Source of the DNA: Platycnemis pennipes
Taxonomy: Eukaryota; Arthropoda; Insecta; Odonata; Platycnemididae
NCBI GenBank assembly: GCA_933228895.1
Contig: OW121856.1
Location: 106,987,027-107,051,026 of the forward strand
DNA length: 64,000 bases
Direction of reading: 5' to 3'
Within the stretch, counting starts at the first letter, position 1; each line of letters opens with the position of its first letter. Of this stretch, positions 11,890-21,539 are shown in pieces. The translations under genes were made by a program, and so were the position numbers. The notes below the pieces were generated by a model. That model was not told the DNA's origin and made no database searches. It saw nothing but the letters and a program-made list of their open reading frames with translations.

Positions 11890-12260
11890 TCCCTCTGGAT
11901 CTGTAACTCATTCTTGCTATCACTATCTACCCGAGCCTTAGCTTTTAATGCAGCTTTGTAACACATGTGCACTGATCGCAAGTACCTCACCATGTCCTTA
12001 GTAACTACAATAGATTTGACATTACCATCGTGACGGGAGATGTATTCCCAAATATGATGAAGTCCTATTAATGTGTCTTCTAACACATTTTCTACCATTA
12101 TATCTCTATTCACGGAGAACCCACCCTCAACATAGGCATTCCCATTAAGGAATATAAGTAAAATCTTGACAGTGCCAAATGTCTTCCTAGTCTTTTTTTT
12201 TGCCCATGGCTGATAACAAAACGTGATATAAAACATCTCTTTTTCTGTCAAACACTCCTT
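11890..12260 (-). pseudogene. hAT-like transposase-derived fragment (C-terminal part)
   Basis: The minus-strand frame contains LLIFLNGNAYVEGGFSVNRD, then MVENVLEDTLIGLHHIWEYI, KSIVVTKDMVRYLRSVHMCY and a lysine/glutamate-rich tail. The 'NAxVExGFSVN' motif followed by an alpha-helical segment is typical of the C-terminal dimerisation end of a hAT-like transposase-derived family abundant in invertebrates. The frame is open, but the upstream domain is absent, so this is a fragment. It lies in the third ABHD12 intron in the same orientation as the gene. Confidence 0.5.
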
Positions 12261-12424
12261 GACTTTTTCTAAACACACTCAAGAAGATATGGGTGGTCTT
12301 CATCAAGCCTGACTTCAGTTTCAAGTTCTTTGAGAAACCTGCAATTTACTGAGGCACTAGAAGGTGCAAAGACACAACCCGCCTGTCGACAGCTACGCAT
12401 ACGCCATGCACTCCAGTCACTACA

Positions 12425-12750
12425 AACTGCAGTTAACTCCCGATTATCTGCACGCACGTTATCCGGGCTGCGGATTATCCGTGCATCGCCAATCTATTTA
12501 GTGCATCAGCTGTGGTCTCTAAGGTAAGTAAACTTTTGTTATTTTCCTGCAACCATGACTTTCATTACGGCCCTACCGACTGGATGTTTTACCCCAGGCT
12601 TCGTGCCGCCACCCGAGGCTTATTTGTGGTATTTTTGTTGGGGAGTTTATTTATTTTGGCAGCGCACCATAGAGAAATGAATCAGGAAAAAATCAAACAG
12701 CAGATTATCAGCGTTTCCCGATTATCCGTGCACTTGTGCGGCTACTGAGA
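12425..12750. repeat. Repeat with CGATTATCCGTGCA motifs (Tigger-like)
   Basis: The sequence begins CAGTTAACTCCCGATTATC and repeats GATTATCCGTGCA at 12475 and 12720. A CAGT start with CGATTATC-type ends is common in non-autonomous pogo/Tigger elements of arthropods. I cannot find a clean inverted partner, so its edges are uncertain. Confidence 0.4.
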
Positions 12751-13434
12751 CCAAGAAAACATCACTTGGCACTGAAAATGCGTGCATTCTGAAAGTCTTT
12801 GATTCTGCTAGGAAACTCACATTGTCACAAATTGCTAGGAAACTCGAATGACACATTTTGCAAGTTTAAGACAAATAAAAAATCTCAAAAAATGAGAATA
12901 GTGAGCGTTTTTGTAAAAAGTGAGGAATAGTGAGTGTTTTGAAAGAAGTGAGAAAAGTGAATAAAGTGAGTCCACTGGCAGCCCTGCATACAAGGCTGCA
13001 GCACAGATATAATGTACCTTGAGAATGAAAAAAATTTGTCGAAAATTTTGTAGGTTGGTTCATTAAAAAGTTGTGTGGAATAGACTAAAGGTTATTTTAT
13101 TCGTTACCATGAAGATAACTTTATCCCGCAAAGTGACACCTTCAGTCCTATTTGATATACTGGTGTCAGATGTGCGGAAGGGTGGTTGGTTGCAAAATTC
13201 ATCAGCGTTAATGAGGGAATTTAATATTCTAGAGGGAATAAAGATCTGTGAAAGTTATGGGGATTGATTATTCATGCGAAGCTGATTTTAGTCAATTTTA
13301 ATGCCAACCATAGCCCACAAGGAGTATCCAAAGAGAATCAATGCAAAGTAGTGAATATTTTCATTAGTTTCTCGTCCTATTCATATCTTTGTTTAATCTC
13401 TGTTGGCAAGATGGACTGGTTGAGTTGCTCGAAT

Positions 13435-13690
13435 ACAGAGAGCAGAATTTTAGACCCATTTTCCCTGAGTTTTTCCTCTTTTCCAAATTCCCTGATTTCC
13501 AGATTTTCCCTGACCACTGGGCACCCTGAGATCATTGTTTGTTATGCTTAGTATTTACAGATAAATATCTTAAGTATATTATACCTTGTATATTCCATGT
13601 ACTGTTTTGAAATTTTTATTTGGGTAACAATTGTTTTATGTAAAATGGCTATTGCCGAAGTATTCTGCTAAATAAATAAATATTACAAAA
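13435..13690 (+). repeat. Dispersed TTTTCCCTGA motif and an AATAAATAAATA 3' tail
   Basis: 13440-13530 is the clearest copy of the dispersed motif (TTTTCCCTGAG, AATTCCCTGATTTCC, TTTTCCCTGACCAC, GGGCACCCTGAG). It is followed by AT-rich sequence ending AAATAAATAAATATT at about 13670-13685, which looks like the 3' tail of a retroelement. No coding sequence remains. Confidence 0.4.
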
Positions 13691-13739
13691 TTATCGAATT
13701 GAGTTCATATCTTCTATGTATACCTAATTAATGTAATGT

Positions 13740-15014
13740 TCTAACTGTCCCTGGTAAAAATAAACTCCTCCCCTACCCACCGTGGAGTGTAAGGGAGGTG
13801 TAGCGCTACCTTCGCTCTTCTACCCTTCGTAGAACGCGCATGGCTTACTTGTCGCGACGAATTTCCCTTAGGAAAAAAACCATGCCATATTAAAGACTAA
13901 AGGCGCATTCGTATAAAAAAAGAGCATTTAACCAAAACTTAATTGAAAAAATGACTTGACACCCAAGGGGCGTTTATAGAAGAAAAATAAGCGTGGACTG
14001 GATGCTATTTATTCGCTTCTTAGAACTAATTGCGAATTCTCAGCTTTAAGCATATTGTTCTGTTTTCACTGCTGGAAAGATTCTGGAAATCTCATGTCAT
14101 ATGTGCAGGAAAACTGCCTTAGAGTCTGGAGGAAAATGGAGTAGACGTGTATTGCATGTTTTTCATCCCGTGATGTTTTCTTCCCATAATGCATGGCAAT
14201 TATTAACAAATCCCTGATGAAAAGCAATGAAAAAAACGACTGTGACATCGTGCTCTTAAGTTAATTTCAAACTTATTCAAATTCAACCCATCCTTTTTCG
14301 ACACTAATTATGCTTAACTTAAGACGTGTTTCGCGCTGTTTCCATGAACGGCACCATTGCCGGTATGGGTTTTCGAATTCGGTGCTAGTATCGTGCTAAC
14401 ATTAATTTCACGCTGACTTTTACAATAAATCTGCCTTAACTTGCTGGAAGATTAGATCTAGGCTGTAAAGTTCATGAATACAGGATAATTATATCAGCGG
14501 TATTGACGCCAGGGTTCCTACTTGTAGCGCCTGGGATCACGTGACTCGTCTGACGATTACGCAATAATAACAATGTATAATCCAATTAACTTTCCAGACA
14601 GTTTCATGCCATACATCGGCAGGCAGCCGTCCTACGTACTGTGGCTGTAATGGCCGTCTTGTTGATCCTTGTAGATCCAAGGACCTAATAATGCTGTTGT
14701 CTCTTGGGACTGAAGATTTAACGTAAGCATGAGAGTAACAAAAGAACAACGGAAAGCACGGGCTATCGAGTAATTCATAAGTGCCCATAAATGATTGGCA
14801 CATTATTGATGAAAATCTTATTTTTCTCCTCTGGAGTTGAAAGACTATCAATTATGTATATTCTAAATGGTCATGCTTATTTTCATCCACATAATGGTAA
14901 TTGAGAAATGTCTTAAGGACGCAAAATAACACAGTGTAAATAATTTTGTGAAGTTAACTGTCACGAACAAATTGATGGCAACCAGCAGGGCTATACATAT
15001 GGCCTCCCAACTTT
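13740..15014. other. No gene; G/C-rich TACCC repeat fragment at the left
   Basis: 13745-13860 shares the CCTGGTAAAAAT and CTACCC words, in opposite orientation, with the pyrimidine-rich repeat at 15890-16130. The remainder shows no recognisable coding or RNA gene. Confidence 0.35.
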
Positions 15015-15546
15015 CAATGGGGGCGTTTACTCGGAACGGAAATCGCAATTTTGTACAAGAAATCGTTAGATGGAAACGAAAAGGAAATTTAGTGAAAAAA
15101 TTAATCTTCTAACTACAACCATTCACTCATAAATCAAAAATTAAAATAAGCAAAAGGTGACGCCCACCGAAAATGCTGCTGTGATAACATTGACGTCATT
15201 TTCCTCCCGTCCTTGACTGCTTTTAGGGGAAGGGAGTGGAGGGGGATTCTCGGAAAGACTGCTCGCACAGATGCTGTCGCAATCATTCCCATTGGTCGAG
15301 TCAGCTGTGTCCCCCCTTTTGCGATAAGGCAAAGTAGCTTCGCGGGCTCAGTTCTGATTCGACAAAGTCAATATACGTCAGAGGTTGCACAACGCCCACT
15401 TTTCCGAAAGGGTTAACAACATCAGTTTTTCGCCGCTTATAACTCTGGAAATAATTGTCGGATCAAAAAATGGAAAAATACGGGTCTTTTAATTTCCAAA
15501 CTCCATCAGATTCGGCAATAAAAAAATATGGTAAACGACCCCATTG
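15015..15546. mobile_element. 532-bp MITE, copy 1 (unclassified)
   Basis: The element is bounded by 16-bp inverted repeats, CAATGGGGGCGTTTAC on the left and the complement of CAATGGGGTCGTTTAC on the right. The body carries a TGACGTCA-containing GC-rich core. A second, inverted copy is at 56720-57255. It has no coding capacity. No target duplication is evident, so the superfamily is undetermined. Confidence 0.72.
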
Positions 15547-15889
15547 TTGACGGAAAAGTGTTACTCAGTCGTCGTCTGAAATTGTAAGTCGTTAGGTCGA
15601 TTGAAGCATAGTGGTTACGACAGAGGTAGGTGCGTCGGACTACAGGAATATTATGATTGGACGTATCATATGTGCAATAAAAATAACATGATTTCATTTC
15701 GAGTTCCTCTACTTATGTTTATTTTCTTATTCAATTTTTGGTTCTACGTGCACCCAAGCAAGTAGTGATTTTTTTAAAGCCAATTTTTTTCGCTACATGG
15801 GTACAGCTCCTCTGTACAATTCCATGCTCTAGTTAATGTTTTTGTGTACAGATCATGAACGTTTACGTCCGCCACGTGCAATGTTCTTT

Positions 15890-16135
15890 CCACCACAATT
15901 TGTATGCTTTCGTGTCTCATTCCCTTCCCATACCCACCATGGGTGCGAGTGCTACCCTTCTACTACTACCCACGCCCTACACCTCCTCTACCCTCCTCGG
16001 AATGTTCTAAACTACCCTTCCTCTACCACTGCTCGAGGGTAAGGCATGGGTACCACTACCTTCCGCCTACCGACCGTCGTGTCCTTTTCCTACCCTCCAC
16101 CCACCCTTAATTTTTGCCAGGGGTACACTGATCAA
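15890..16135. repeat. TACCC-rich pyrimidine repeat
   Basis: A CTACCC/CCTACC-rich stretch ending in ACCCTTAATTTTTGCCAGGG. The end motif, inverted, recurs at 13748. Open frames here are by-products of the base composition. Confidence 0.4.
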
Positions 16136-16797
16136 GATATAATCTTGTTACACATTCATTATGCATGCACAAATTATTTGTATAATCTACCTCTTTTAGA
16201 ATTATGAGAGATTATAATAGTATTTGTAATTCTGACATTTTTTTCATTCTCGCGCAATGTGTTCAAAAATTTTTTAATTTATAATGTCTAAATATTCTTA
16301 GTTCATATAATCATCCGGACTTCTTGTAATGCTTGTATAAGGACAACTGTGCACAATAACTATTTTAAACATCACAATTACTTCTCAGATTCTGTGGAAA
16401 TTTTTAGAAATATTGCGGACAAGGAACATCTTTAAAAACCCATTGTCTTTGTATCCACCAATGTCATACTATTCTTATTGACATACTTTCACAGAGTCTT
16501 TAATTGTATTGCTTAATCTTGCACTTGATTTATTTTTCTCAGATTGTGTCCTTACCCAGCATTTCTCAACGATTTCTCATAGCATAAAATCCTAAAAATT
16601 CCTGTAGAATTTCTCATTCATGCCTTGGGGATTTCCCAGTTTGACCTGGAATATGTCTCATGAATTTCTTGAGGATTTCTCTCTGAGTTGGGAAGGGAAT
16701 TTGTGAGGATTTTGTGAGAAGTGTCCCATTTCTCAGACTTTCCTCATACACAGTCTTATTAATTTCTCAGGAAACTTTTTTCACTAGGGGTGTCTAA
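16136..16797. other. No gene; short TTTCTCA-rich motif
   Basis: AT-rich. 16560-16770 contains many TTTCTCA/GATTTC words, perhaps an old simple repeat. Nothing else is recognised. Confidence 0.35.
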
Positions 16798-17410
16798 AGG
16801 CCGTTGTACATGGTACAATTTCTTGTACAAAATCTTGTACCATAAATTGAACGGCGAGATTTAACCAAGAAATTGTAGTAGAAGTTGGTTGACGGTCACA
16901 CACGATCAAAGATTTTCATGCAATTTGTGCACCAATACCATGCACAAATATAGTTTTCTGTCGAACAGCTGAATTGCGATATGCGATGACCATAGTATTT
17001 TGAAAATACTGCCATAGTTACTGGGTTATAATGATTTGCTACCATTAATAAAATTAAATTATACGATTGGTTACTTGCACTCTTTCATCGGCTCATGAAA
17101 CCCATTATTTATTCCAAATAACATGTTTATGCTTTTAGCCAATATTTACTTATTGGTTCAATAACGTCATCTTAATTTCAGTGAGTTTTAATGTTTGTCA
17201 GTGCGTCCAATTCATCCTTTGAGAAATAGAAGACTTCCAACGCAACTGACGAATATCACAATATGGAAGCAACAAAGAATATCATTATATGGAAGCAACA
17301 AAGAATATCACGATATGTAACAAAATGGAAGTTTTGCCACGCTAATAGGAACAAAAGTAATCACAAACACAGAACACCAACCTTACGAATTGTACCGTGT
17401 ACAACGGCCT
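16798..17410. mobile_element. PIF/Harbinger-type MITE, 613 bp
   Basis: The ends are inverted repeats AGGCCGTTGTACATGGTACA (left) and the complement of AGGCCGTTGTACACGGTACA (right). A 3-bp TAA lies directly outside each end (16795-16797 and 17411-17413), the TWA target duplication typical of PIF/Harbinger. Internally there is a direct repeat of a 25-bp block (AAGCAACAAAGAATATCA, near 17265-17310). No ORF, so non-autonomous. Two more elements with the same end style are at 25611 and 54576. Confidence 0.78.
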
Positions 17411-17413
17411 TAA

Positions 17414-17948
17414 CACACTAACACTAGTGTCTTTTAGTCAAATATTTTTCCATTTTGTTTCCAAGGAGTTCTTTGCAGCCAAAGCAAAACCAGGATTTTT
17501 CTGAAGTATAAGGAGATGAATTTAACTCTCCCTTACAGTTTTCAATTAGTTTACCAAAGCGCATTGTTAGTTTGGAAATTTTTGTATTTTGTATCAATTA
17601 AGGACAAGCCAAAAAACAATTCATTTGATTATGAACCACAAACTGAACTGCCAAAGGAAGTATAAAAACTCTAAATAATAATAAAACATGTAAAGGCGGA
17701 GAGACATACACAGCATGAATTCGTTTTAACCATAAATGACACTCATTAAAAAAAATAGGAGGCAGCTACTGACATTGACAAAACTTCACCTGTAGAAAAC
17801 CTGGTAATTTCATTAGTGAGTAGACACCAATGTATGATTCATTACTTTCACCCATGAATTATAGGTATATAATTTATTTGGGAAATGAACTTCATTCTTA
17901 TCAGTAAAGTATAATAGAATAATAACAGTTTACTAAATATAAGCTTAC
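17414..17948. other. ABHD12 intron sequence, no other feature
   Basis: Between the Harbinger-type MITE and exon 3. AT-rich, with no recognisable feature. Confidence 0.45.
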
Positions 17949-18054
17949 CACACGCCCAATTTTATTCCTTTAGGCGATGTAACATAAAAATTTCTAGCTC
18001 CTGACAATCCAAGCTTCTCTGGTTTGTTGAAATCCACATTTCTCGGCCATCTCA
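17949..18054 (-). CDS. ABHD12: ABHD12-like lysophospholipase, exon 3
   Basis: A 106-bp exon with 34 complete codons: RWPRNVDFNKPEKLGLSGAR followed by NFYVTSPKGIKLGV. This matches the lumenal segment before the hydrolase fold in ABHD12 proteins (vertebrate RVPYFIDLKKP, GLNHTCNYYL, VTIGVW). The acceptor is CACAG; the first two bases complete a Val codon begun in exon 2, and the last two (TG) start the Trp codon completed at 7488. The donor is GTAAGC. The next exon is 10.4 kb away, the intron having grown by transposon insertion. Confidence 0.88.
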
Positions 18055-18137
18055 CTGTGATAAAGTCACATATGTAGAAAACATTAATAGACTACCAAAC
18101 ATATGATTTCATTCAGAAATACCAAAATAACACGTAC

Positions 18138-18256
18138 CGAAGGGCAAAAATAGCATGCTCCTTTGAAATGTATAGGAATATCTGAACGTAAGTGGAATGA
18201 TACCAAAGATGAAGAATAGTGCCAAACATACAACTTTGGCGATTCCATTGACGAAC
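18138..18256 (-). CDS. ABHD12: ABHD12-like lysophospholipase, exon 2 (membrane anchor)
   Basis: A 119-bp exon coding for 39 residues: FVNGIAKVVCLALFFIFGII then PLTFRYSYTFQRSMLFLPF. The hydrophobic run IAKVVCLALFFIFGIIPL is the single N-terminal transmembrane segment that anchors ABHD12 in the ER membrane, followed by the conserved FQ-x-LxFL(N/P)F block (vertebrate KLIFLNFV). Acceptor CCTCCGCAG; donor GTACGT. The first base completes an Arg codon from exon 1 and the last base begins a Val codon completed by exon 3. Confidence 0.87.
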
Positions 18257-18325
18257 CTGCGGAGGCAAAAATAGGAAAACAAAATAAAATTATGCACAAC
18301 ACTAAAACAACTGTCACAAAGTAAC

Positions 18326-18354
18326 CTTGAGTAGACTTCTCGCGGTCCCATCAT
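18326..18354 (-). CDS. ABHD12: ABHD12-like lysophospholipase, first coding exon
   Basis: The coding part reads MMGPREVYS plus AG of an Arg codon, ending at a GTTACT donor. An in-frame TAA 36 bases upstream of the first ATG and the exact phase match to exon 2 support this as the start. The resulting N-terminus is shorter than in vertebrate ABHD12, which has a long variable head, but short cytosolic heads are plausible for an insect version. Which of the two adjacent ATGs is used cannot be decided. A further 5' coding exon cannot be excluded, but the upstream stop makes it unlikely for this isoform. Confidence 0.72.
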
Positions 18355-18802
18355 TGCAAAAAAATTCCTAATAAGAGCTCTTTCGTCTTAGTTTTGGCTG
18401 TTGAAAAAATATTTACTGTGAGTGGCTACACGTAATATATGCACGAAACTCACGATATAACAGTCCATTAATAAGTACCTCTAACAAGTCATAAGGTTGA
18501 ACTGAGACTGTAGGAAAACAGCTCTTTCCAGATACCACACATTCAATTGATAATTACTCTTGGCGCTATAAAATGTACTTACTCTGGACTAAGCCAAATA
18601 GTTAGTATTGCTAATGTCGAAATTAGTGCCAATTTTATCGTAGGTCTGGTCATTATTTAGGCTGTATTTGAAATGATATCGATCTTGATATGTCATATAT
18701 CCACTACCTTATATCATTGAGCAAAACAGGGGCTTGATAGGGAAACAACGAAACTTCTGCGTTTGGGCGGAACTGTTTAGATGCCTACGCAGTATACAGG
18801 TG
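18355..18802. promoter_or_regulatory. Candidate promoter region between divergent ORFs
   Basis: This interval separates the ABHD12 start (minus) from a short ORF of unknown function (plus). I see no clear TATA box or CpG island, so the call rests only on position. Confidence 0.3.
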
Positions 18803-19027
18803 GGTTACGTGATGATGAGTAATATGACAGCGACCCAACCTTCGGAAGAGCTTCCTTCGACGAATGGACATAACTGGTGTGACACTCAGGATCCAAATTT
18901 TGCAAAATATTTCTCAAACAGGATGAAATTTAATTCCAGTTCACTCTTAATAGGCATAAAGAATAACTATGTAAGCGAAGGTATTATAGACGGATTCCAA
19001 ATATCTTCTACAGAAACTACGTCATAG
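18803..19027 (+). CDS. Short ORF of unknown function, head-to-head with ABHD12
   Basis: The frame can start at several ATGs (18734, 18803 or just after) and ends at TAG 19025-19027. The protein begins MMSNMTATQPSEELPSTNGH and continues NWCDTQDPNFAKYFSNRMKF; it is polar, without a transmembrane segment or signal peptide. A GTAAGC inside the frame at 18972 could be a 5' splice site after IKNNY, in which case this is the first coding exon of a longer plus-strand gene; I found no second exon. I do not recognise the family. The cue that it is real is its position opposite a host promoter and the non-repetitive composition; it may still be chance. Confidence 0.3.
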   Translation, partial: GYVMMSNMTATQPSEELPSTNGHNWCDTQDPNFAKYFSNRMKFNSSSLLIGIKNNYVSEGIIDGFQISSTETTS

Positions 19028-19472
19028 TAGGAAGTATTTTCTGCACATCGTTGGGCAATCACCGCTGCAATTTATCACAAATATATTAACCGAAAGATAT
19101 CGTCGAGCTCTTGCGATATTTCCACCACTATTCGAAATATGATGCTCAACTCGGAATTTGACATGCACGATGCGTGTTTTCCTAAGTGTTTTGATTGGCG
19201 AGAAGAATTCCACCCAAAAATAACAAAAGTAATTCCGCCCTCCAAATGCCGCGGAAAATTATGATACTGCCGTGATTATGAACATATATTGATTCTCGAT
19301 TCAGTGCACGTTATAAATTAATTGTTAGTTAATCATTTATAGTTTAATTGACGCTACTAAAGCTCAAGGGATAAGGCGCTGCACCTGCTATGGGGAATTG
19401 AAAAATTGATAAATCACATGTATTTTCAACAATTGAAACTAGGTGACAGTAAATATGATAAAATGCAGTAGA

Positions 19473-19675
19473 AATTGGTGCTTTCCCGGAGTATATGTTT
19501 CAAAAAGTTTTCTCGGGTTGTGCATCGGGTAAGAGCGTCCATTTCGCCGACGTTTCGATCCTCGACTCGAGGGTCATCTTGGCCTTTCTGATCTCGCCCT
19601 GGCTGTCTCGCCCTGAAGAAGGCCCTCGAGTGGAGGATCGAAACACGTCGGCCGAAATGGACAACCCGAGAAAAC
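19473..19675. mobile_element. Inverted pair of Penelope-like element termini
   Basis: Two copies of one terminal sequence face each other: the left copy (19510-19583) is the approximate complement of the right copy (19610-19674). Each contains a hammerhead-like core: on the plus strand CTGAAGA at 19613, a CCTC/GGAG stem, then CGAAAC at 19639; on the minus strand the equivalent core has CCAAGA. An 18-bp direct repeat (ATGATAAAATGCAGYAGA, one mismatch) lies at 19455-19472 and 19676-19693, as expected for a target-site duplication. No coding sequence lies between. Penelope-like elements often carry such long terminal units and hammerhead motifs. Confidence 0.65.
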
Positions 19676-19758
19676 ATGATAAAATGCAGCAGACATGTTC
19701 AAGTGACATCATGGTCTCGGTGATCACAATTAAAACATAATTAGTTTGTCCATGTGAG

Positions 19759-19898
19759 CAGTAGCGTAGCAAGGCTACCCTGGCGCCCGGGGCTAACTAG
19801 ATGGTAGCCGCCCCCCGTAGAAAAAAAAAATTTTCTTAAACTAAAAAAAGATGTTTTCATTTTTGGCGCCCCTCCCCCCCCCCCTTGGTACGCTACTG
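19759..19898. mobile_element. hAT-type MITE, 140 bp
   Basis: Terminal inverted repeats CAGTAGCGTAGCAAGG and the complement of CAGTAGCGTACCAAGG, flanked by an 8-bp duplication, CATGTGAG at 19751-19758 and CACGTGAG at 19899-19906 (one mismatch). CAG-type ends with an 8-bp duplication indicate hAT. The interior contains C- and A-rich runs and no ORF. Confidence 0.75.
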
Positions 19899-20220
19899 CA
19901 CGTGAGGATTTTCACCGCCGTTCCTTGTCAGCAGAATTTTAGGGGTTTGTCTGTTTCTTTGCTTAACTTTTGGGAGAAAAATAACGACCATACAGCTTAA
20001 CCGCCAACATAGAGCTGAACTTTATTTGAAAGAAAAAAACTCTCAACAATAGAAGGTACCACACAACACACAAATTTAATGACAACCATGGTTACCACAC
20101 ACAAAAAGAAAATAATTTAGGATAGCCCTGGAGAAAATGTTCCGCTTCCTTTAGCGGTCACGAAGGGTATACGAAGCGGTGATTCGCTTTAGGAAGCGGA
20201 TCAACAACGTTTGGTGTACG

Positions 20221-20458
20221 GTTCTTTGACTGTTGAAGTAGCGTAAACCAAACGTACGGAAGCAGTCCTCTCCGCTTCCTTTCGCTCCGTGTGCCTACCG
20301 TTCTTTGTCCGTTGAAATAGCGTACACGAAACATACGGAAGCGGTCCTCTCCGCTTCCTGCCGCTCCGTGTGCCTACGGTTCTTTGTCTGTTGAAATAGC
20401 GTACACGAAACGTACGGAAGCGGTCCTCTCCGCTTCCTTTCGCTCCGTGTGCCTAGTG
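20221..20458. repeat. Tandem repeat, 3 units of 79 bp
   Basis: Three units start at 20221, 20300 and 20379 with GTTCTTTGNCYGTTGAARTA, each ending in CTCCGCTTCC...CGCTCCGTGTGCCTA. Units differ at a few positions. Degenerate half-units precede it from about 20140. Open frames across it are artefacts of the repeat. Confidence 0.85.
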
Positions 20459-20499
20459 GGGAAGGCAGTTCATTAACGTGACGAAACAGCGCGCATGGG

Positions 20500-21010
20500 C
20501 CGAGCCGCCCCTTGGAGTTGCGTAAAACTGTCCTTCCCTCATCATTCCCAAGGATCCCTTCTCCCTCCCCCGCCCTCCTTACAATTTCCAACTTTCCCTC
20601 GGCTCTTTTAAGATTCCTTGTCCCCTTTTTCCATACCGAATTGCAGCCAGCCGCCTATGGTCTTCCCGAAGGTCGCGGGAGGGCACCCAGGATACGCCTT
20701 GCGTCTTCTGGAACCTTCCCGACACCCTTCGAATCCCTTATTGTCCTCCACCCCCCACTCTTGCGCACTTACTCGGTGCTCGTGTACAAAAGCGCGGGGC
20801 ACCGAGACGGACTCGAGGCGAGTACCTTCCCCTGGGGACCCTAGTTAGGACCCCGACACCCCTGCCCACCGGGAGCCCAAGGAGGATCCCGACACTCCCT
20901 TTCCTCTCGGGGACTTAAGCCGGACCCCGCCACCCTCTCCTCTGGGGACCCTGGTTCGGACCCCGCACTCGCCGATTCCCGTATCCTGTGCCCACGCCTC
21001 TGGGGACCCC
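20500..21010. repeat. GC-rich region with ~37-bp degenerate tandem units
   Basis: The base composition is abruptly GC-rich. From 20829 to 20975 there are four degenerate units of 36-39 bp built on GGGGACCCTNGTTNGGACCC. Both strands are open over about 330 bases, but the predicted peptides are low-complexity Pro/Gly/Arg and I do not believe they are genes. It may be the 5' part of an unidentified retroelement or a minisatellite. Confidence 0.5.
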
Positions 21011-21539
21011 TGGCCATCAACAAATGGCAATCATTTTTGTGACATATGTCCGGACGGAAGGTCGTTGAATTGAAAGGAGCGGCTGTCAATAAATTTAATT
21101 TCAGTGTTAATAGTTCATTCCTGATTTTAATAATAAATAGAAACATTTGTTGTTATTTCAAGTCTTCTGATCGTGCTGCTTTCAGGTGGCTTTTTGTGGA
21201 GGAGCTAGTGATAGTTGCGTGATAGGCTTCTCATCGCGCTTTCTCGTACGAATGTTGGTGGTGCTGAACGTCTCACGTGGTCAAGAATAATTGCAATGCT
21301 AGTGATAAATTTGGTGCAATATTGTGTGTTAAGGACTCGTTAATCATAGAGTGTTGTACATGATGAATCTCTTAATATTTAACTGCTATTTCATCAGGAT
21401 ATTGAAAAGGAATGTTTTACTCCATAACTTGATCTCAGAATGACAAGACGGGATTTGCATTCAAGCATTGCATTTTCTCTCCATTAAACTTAAAGTGTTA
21501 AGGAATTTATGCGAATGATGGCTATGATTAAGGGAGTGG

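Noticed and set aside
20512..21146. Overlapping open frames of 60-110 codons on both strands
   Set aside because: They lie in a GC-rich degenerate tandem repeat; the peptides are low-complexity Pro/Arg/Gly and no domain is visible.
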